DNA of 64,000 bases from Bacillota bacterium (GTDB taxonomy: Bacteria > Bacillota > Limnochordia > Limnochordales > ZCTH02-B6): NCBI GenBank assembly GCA_017577945.1, contig PKQS01000013.1, positions 94,077 to 158,076 on the forward strand, written 5' to 3'. The position numbers were made by a program, and so were the translations under genes. Of this stretch, positions 60,579 to 64,000 are shown piece after piece. The notes beneath the pieces were generated by a model. The model saw only the letters and a list, made by a program, of their open reading frames with translations. It was not told the DNA's origin and searched no databases. Positions within the stretch are counted from its first letter, which is position 1. The number at the start of each line of letters is the position of its first letter.

Positions 60579-60980
60579 CTGACCGAGCGAGAGGTGGCCA
60601 TTCGGGCAGCGCGAGCGGCTGACGAGAAGAAGGCGGAAGATGTCCTGATCCTCGACTTGCGCGACCTCACCATCGTGACCGACTACTTCGTCATCTGCAG
60701 CGGGACCAGCAGCAACCAATTGCGGGCGATTTTGGAGGGCGTGCAGAAGAGCCTAGCGGAGGCCGGCGTGTACCCGCTGCGGCAAGAAGGCGACCACACG
60801 ACACGCTGGGCGCTGCTGGATTACGGCGGTGTCGTCGTGCACGTTTTCCACCACGTGGAGCGGGACTTTTACGAGTTGGAGCGGCTTTGGGCCCGCGCCC
60901 CGCGTGTCGAGTGGCGGCAGGACGGAGTCGCACAAGAAGCCGCGAGCGCTCAGCCTCGTGCCGACGAACGCTTCGGCTAA
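60579..60980 (+). CDS. rsfS: Ribosome silencing factor RsfS
   Basis: RsfS binds L14 and blocks subunit joining under starvation. AARAADEKKAEDVLILDLRDLTIVTDYFVICSGTSSNQL and DHTTRWALLDYGGVVVHVFHHVERDFYELERLW are the family core. No ATG, GTG or TTG lies at the expected start. GGGGAGG (60564-60570) is followed eight bases later by CTG at 60579, and translation from there (M-TEREVAIRAARAADEKKAED) matches the N-terminus of Bacillus YqeL. I therefore propose a CTG start. The alternative GTG 60513 would add 22 residues. Confidence 0.92.
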   Translation: MTEREVAIRAARAADEKKAEDVLILDLRDLTIVTDYFVICSGTSSNQLRAILEGVQKSLAEAGVYPLRQEGDHTTRWALLDYGGVVVHVFHHVERDFYELERLWARAPRVEWRQDGVAQEAASAQPRADERFG

Positions 60981-61031
60981 AGGCTGCCCGGGCGCGCTCA
61001 GCCAAGCGGTCCACGTCATCGCCGGCGACGC

Positions 61032-61060
61032 TTGACGACCCGTGGGTTATCGTCTATAAT
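61032..61060 (+). promoter_or_regulatory. Promoter for tRNA-Ala
   Basis: TTGACG (61032-61037), 17-base spacer, perfect TATAAT (61055-61060). Predicted start near 61067, 13 bases before the mature tRNA. Confidence 0.85.
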
Positions 61061-61079
61061 CAATGGTGCGTCCAGACGT

Positions 61080-61155
61080 GGGGCCGTAGCTCAGCTGGGA
61101 GAGCGCGTGAATGGCATTCACGAGGTCGGCGGTTCGAGCCCGCTCGGCTCCACCA
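61080..61155 (+). tRNA. tRNA-Ala (GGC)
   Basis: 76 bases including the encoded CCA. Acceptor GGGGCCG (61080-61086) pairs with CGGCTCC (61145-61151, one G-U). D arm GCTC/GAGC. Anticodon stem CGTGA/TCACG with loop ATGGCAT and anticodon GGC at 61113-61115. T loop TTCGAGC. Discriminator A at 61152, then CCA. A sigma-A promoter precedes it and a strong terminator follows. Confidence 0.97.
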
Positions 61156-61161
61156 CTCGCA

Positions 61162-61201
61162 AACCCCGCCGGAGACCCAACTACGGCGGGGTTACGTTTT
61201 T
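61162..61201 (+). terminator. Terminator after tRNA-Ala
   Basis: Ten-base-pair stem, AACCCCGCCG (61162-61171) with CGGCGGGGTT (61184-61193), followed by ACG and TTTTT. Confidence 0.88.
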
Positions 61202-61650
61202 CCAGGCAGCTCCCCAACCCTCCATGGCGTACTTTCGCGCCTCTAATGCTCTCGGCTACACCCTGGCAAGCGCTCTTTCACATGCCCACAGAGCATTCCC
61301 AACGGGGCAGGGGCTACGATCCGGCCCAGAAAGTCTGGGGCGGTCTGCTCGCGTCGAGCACCGTGCACCAAGATCGTCGCGCCAAAGAAGCAGACGGAGT
61401 GAGCCGGCAACTCAGGCACGCTGAGCCGTTGACGGACGATGTCCCTGAGCCCTGGTGGCGGGTCTGGTCTCGGCCGTCCTGTGCGAACCCCAAGTGACGG
61501 CAAAAACCCCGGGAGGTTCGCCACCCGCTCTACATCGGCGTTTGGCCTATTTTTTGGTCTTTTTGGATAACGGAAAAAGTGTCGTTTCGAGGGAGGTTCG
61601 CAAAACGCGGCGTCGAAACAACGATACAGAGCGGTTTTCAGACCGCCAGA
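61202..61650 (+). other. CRISPR leader and upstream non-coding region
   Basis: No gene recognised. The distal part (61202-61500) has open frames on both strands but no ribosome sites or domain patterns. The proximal 130 bases are AT-richer than the rest of the window (TATTTTTTGGTCTTTTTGG), as expected of a CRISPR leader. GGGAGGTTCGC occurs twice (61511-61521 and 61591-61601, spaced 80 bases). A hairpin, GCGGT/ACCGC (61631-61646), ends four bases before repeat 1. Repeat orientation puts the leader on this side. Confidence 0.6.
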
Positions 61651-64000
61651 GTCGCGCCCCACGCGGGCGCGTGGATTGAAACCCTGTACGCCTCCGGACG
61701 GCTTAACTCACTGAAGAGTCGCGCCCCACGCGGGCGCGTGGATTGAAACTTTCCCATCGTCACCTGGCGAAAGCTCGCGGAGACGTCGCGCCCCACGCGG
61801 GCGCGTGGATTGAAACGAAATGATGTGCGCGTAGTAGTCCACCCAAGTCGTCGCGCCCCACGCGGGCGCGTGGATTGAAACCGCTGGGCACCCAGTTCCA
61901 GCGTGACGGCGCCACCTGTCGCGCCCCACGCGGGCGCGTGGATTGAAACTCGCCCTCGGTGATTATCAGCTGTCCGGTTCCGAGTCGCGCCCCACGCGGG
62001 CGCGTGGATTGAAACGTTCGCATGGCCGGGAGGATACGCCATGATCTACGTCGCGCCCCACGCGGGCGCGTGGATTGAAACTTGCTGACGCCTAGAGGGA
62101 TTGGCATACACCAGGTCGCGCCCCACGCGGGCGCGTGGATTGAAACTTGGATTGTTGTTAGTCTGGTAATCGCATTTGATAGTCGCGCCCCACGCGGGCG
62201 CGTGGATTGAAACACTCCGTTCCTGTTGCGCCCGCTGACTTTCAAACGTCGCGCCCCACGCGGGCGCGTGGATTGAAACTGAGCACGACGACGAAGTACA
62301 TCGGACATCGAGAGTCGCGCCCCACGCGGGCGCGTGGATTGAAACCGCTCCCGCAGGACGGACAGAATTTAATGGGTCCGGGTCGCGCCCCACGCGGGCG
62401 CGTGGATTGAAACATACCCACGCCGCAGGTGCACCGCCCTATCGACGGTCGCGCCCCACGCGGGCGCGTGGATTGAAACTCCTCGTGTTACTATATCGGT
62501 GACGATACGGTTAAGGTCGCGCCCCACGCGGGCGCGTGGATTGAAACTCGGAACCGTCACCTTCGTTAGCTCCGAAGTAGGGTCGCGCCCCACGCGGGCG
62601 CGTGGATTGAAACTGGTCGAGAACGACCACGGCAACCTTACTCTGTATGTCGCGCCCCACGCGGGCGCGTGGATTGAAACTCCAACACCTCGTATATCTC
62701 CCGGCTCAACTCCGGTCGCGCCCCACGCGGGCGCGTGGATTGAAACCGCTCAATCCGTGTCGTACCATCGGGCAGCGCCCGTCGCGCCCCACGCGGGCGC
62801 GTGGATTGAAACTCCCCGTGCGCCTCGACATCAGCCCGATGGATCTCGTCGCGCCCCACGCGGGCGCGTGGATTGAAACCGGGCGTGCCGGTGGCCAGCT
62901 TCAGGCTGGCGGTGGTCGCGCCCCACGCGGGCGCGTGGATTGAAACTGCCCACCATGACGACACGGTTCAGCACGTCATCGTCGCGCCCCACGCGGGCGC
63001 GTGGATTGAAACAAGTACAGCGAACGATTGCAGGCCGAGGATCGTATGTCGCGCCCCACGCGGGCGCGTGGATTGAAACAGTATCCCACGCGCACCCGCT
63101 CTGGGCCGCCGCTGTCGCGCCCCACGCGGGCGCGTGGATTGAAACGGCATCGTGGGGGGCGTTGCGGATTTCGGCATGAAGTCGCGCCCCACGCGGGCGC
63201 GTGGATTGAAACAACTCGACGGCTGACGATTACGAACCGCTTCTGGGGTCGCGCCCCACGCGGGCGCGTGGATTGAAACATTTTTGGCGGCCGAAATTTG
63301 CATCTCACCCCTTGTCGCGCCCCACGCGGGCGCGTGGATTGAAACGATTTGAGCGGTACATGCAGGGGCTGGACATGGGAGTCGCGCCCCACGCGGGCGC
63401 GTGGATTGAAACGTCAAGAAGCGCACCGGAATTTCCATCGTATCGCCTGTCGCGCCCCACGCGGGCGCGTGGATTGAAACCGCTTGCCTCCTCCTTGTTG
63501 GTGCTGTTCGGCTTGTCGCGCCCCACGCGGGCGCGTGGATTGAAACACGCTGAACGTCTCGCCGGCGGGCTCGACCACGAGTCGCGCCCCACGCGGGCGC
63601 GTGGATTGAAACAACGAGCGCCCAGTGGTCGTCGATGGTCGGGTATCGTCGCGCCCCACGCGGGCGCGTGGATTGAAACAGTGCCTCCTCAATAGTCATG
63701 GCGTTGCCGTGGTTCGTCGCGCCCCGCGCGGGCGCGTGGATTGAAACCTCTCGCCCAAGATCCTGGGGTACAACAGTTTCTAGTCGCGCCCCGCGCGGGC
63801 GCGTGGATTGAAACAGGTAGGGGAGATGTACCGAACGTCGGTATCGGGCGTCGCGCCCCGCGCGGGCGCGTGGATTGAAACGGGCGTAGGCCGTGACGTG
63901 CGCCGCAATGGCGATTGTCGCGCCCCGCGCGGGCGCGTGGATTGAAACCCGATGATGTGCGCATAGTAGAGAACCCTAGTCTCGTCGCGCCCCGCGCGGG
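61651..64000 (+). CRISPR. CRISPR array, type I-C-like repeats, 36 repeats seen, runs off the window
   Basis: 32-base repeats begin GTCGCGCCCC and end GATTGAAAC. The stem CGCGCCC/GGGCGCG flanks a five-base loop. Spacers number 35, each 33-36 bases. Repeat starts: 61651, 61718, 61785, 61850, 61918, 61984, 62050, 62115, 62182, 62248, 62314, 62382, 62448, 62516, 62582, 62649, 62715, 62781, 62848, 62915, 62981, 63048, 63114, 63181, 63248, 63314, 63381, 63449, 63515, 63581, 63648, 63716, 63783, 63850, 63917, 63984 (cut off). Repeats 1-31 are identical; repeats 32-36 carry G for A at position 11, in the hairpin loop. The repeat type resembles I-C (GTCGC...ATTGAAAC). No cas gene lies in the window. 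Confidence 0.98.

Noticed and set aside
61243..61662. A 139-residue minus-strand frame before the CRISPR array
   Set aside because: No ribosome site, no recognisable domain, and it runs through the leader and into repeat 1.
61638..63964. Many short proteins of repeated APHAGAWIET or FNPRARVGRD units
   Set aside because: They are translations of CRISPR repeats, not genes.

Overview
The window is a GC-rich (roughly two thirds G+C by eye), gene-dense bacterial chromosome segment with no insertion sequence, prophage or rRNA. Several features point to the Bacillota: the maf-radC-mreBCD-min-(SpoIVFB-like M50)-rplU-prp-rpmA-obgE-nadD-yqeK-lytR-rsfS order is close to that of Bacillus, valS has a T-box leader, groEL has a CIRCE/HrcA operator, a SpoIID protein is present, and L27 has the Prp-cleavable N-terminal extension. 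It also carries an RND exporter, a LolA-like protein and a secreted beta-barrel-like protein ending in Phe. Together these suggest a diderm, high-GC Bacillota lineage; Limnochordia is my best guess, by inference only.

Layout. 1-5.8 kb: peptidase tail, M55 D-aminopeptidase, the t6A/RimI operon tsaE-tsaB-rimI-tsaD, a degenerate LCP protein and a transaldolase-like aldolase. 5.8-14 kb: a minus-strand lipoprotein pair, then purB, purH, groEL, hpt and a guaA whose amidotransferase domain is internally deleted. 14-19.6 kb: PcrA/UvrD helicase, then minus-strand genes for two DUF1538 membrane proteins with a PII-like protein, and a D-Ala-D-Ala carboxypeptidase. 19.8-25.3 kb: HTH regulator, RND exporter, LolA-like protein and outer-membrane-type barrel. 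25.4-32.6 kb: ligA, gatCAB, an EamA transporter and an Lgt-like protein. 32.6-39.1 kb: T-box, valS, folC, SPOR protein and SpoIID. 39.2-42.6 kb: mrp, a cyclase-family hydrolase and cysK. 43-61 kb: the cell-shape, division and ribosome locus (maf, radC, mreBCD, mrdA, minCDE, rodA, small membrane protein, M50 protease, rng, rplU, prp, rpmA, obgE, nadD, yqeK, lytR, rsfS). 61.08 kb: tRNA-Ala(GGC). 61.65 kb to the window end: a CRISPR array of at least 36 type I-C-like repeats, running off the edge, with no cas gene in the window.

The genes mainly serve tRNA modification and charging, purine synthesis and salvage, envelope growth and division, and ribosome maturation. The least ordinary parts are the truncated GuaA, the envelope export cassette, the leaderless maf transcript, the probable CTG start of rsfS, the repeated motif upstream of cysK, and two related CRISPR spacers near opposite ends of the array.
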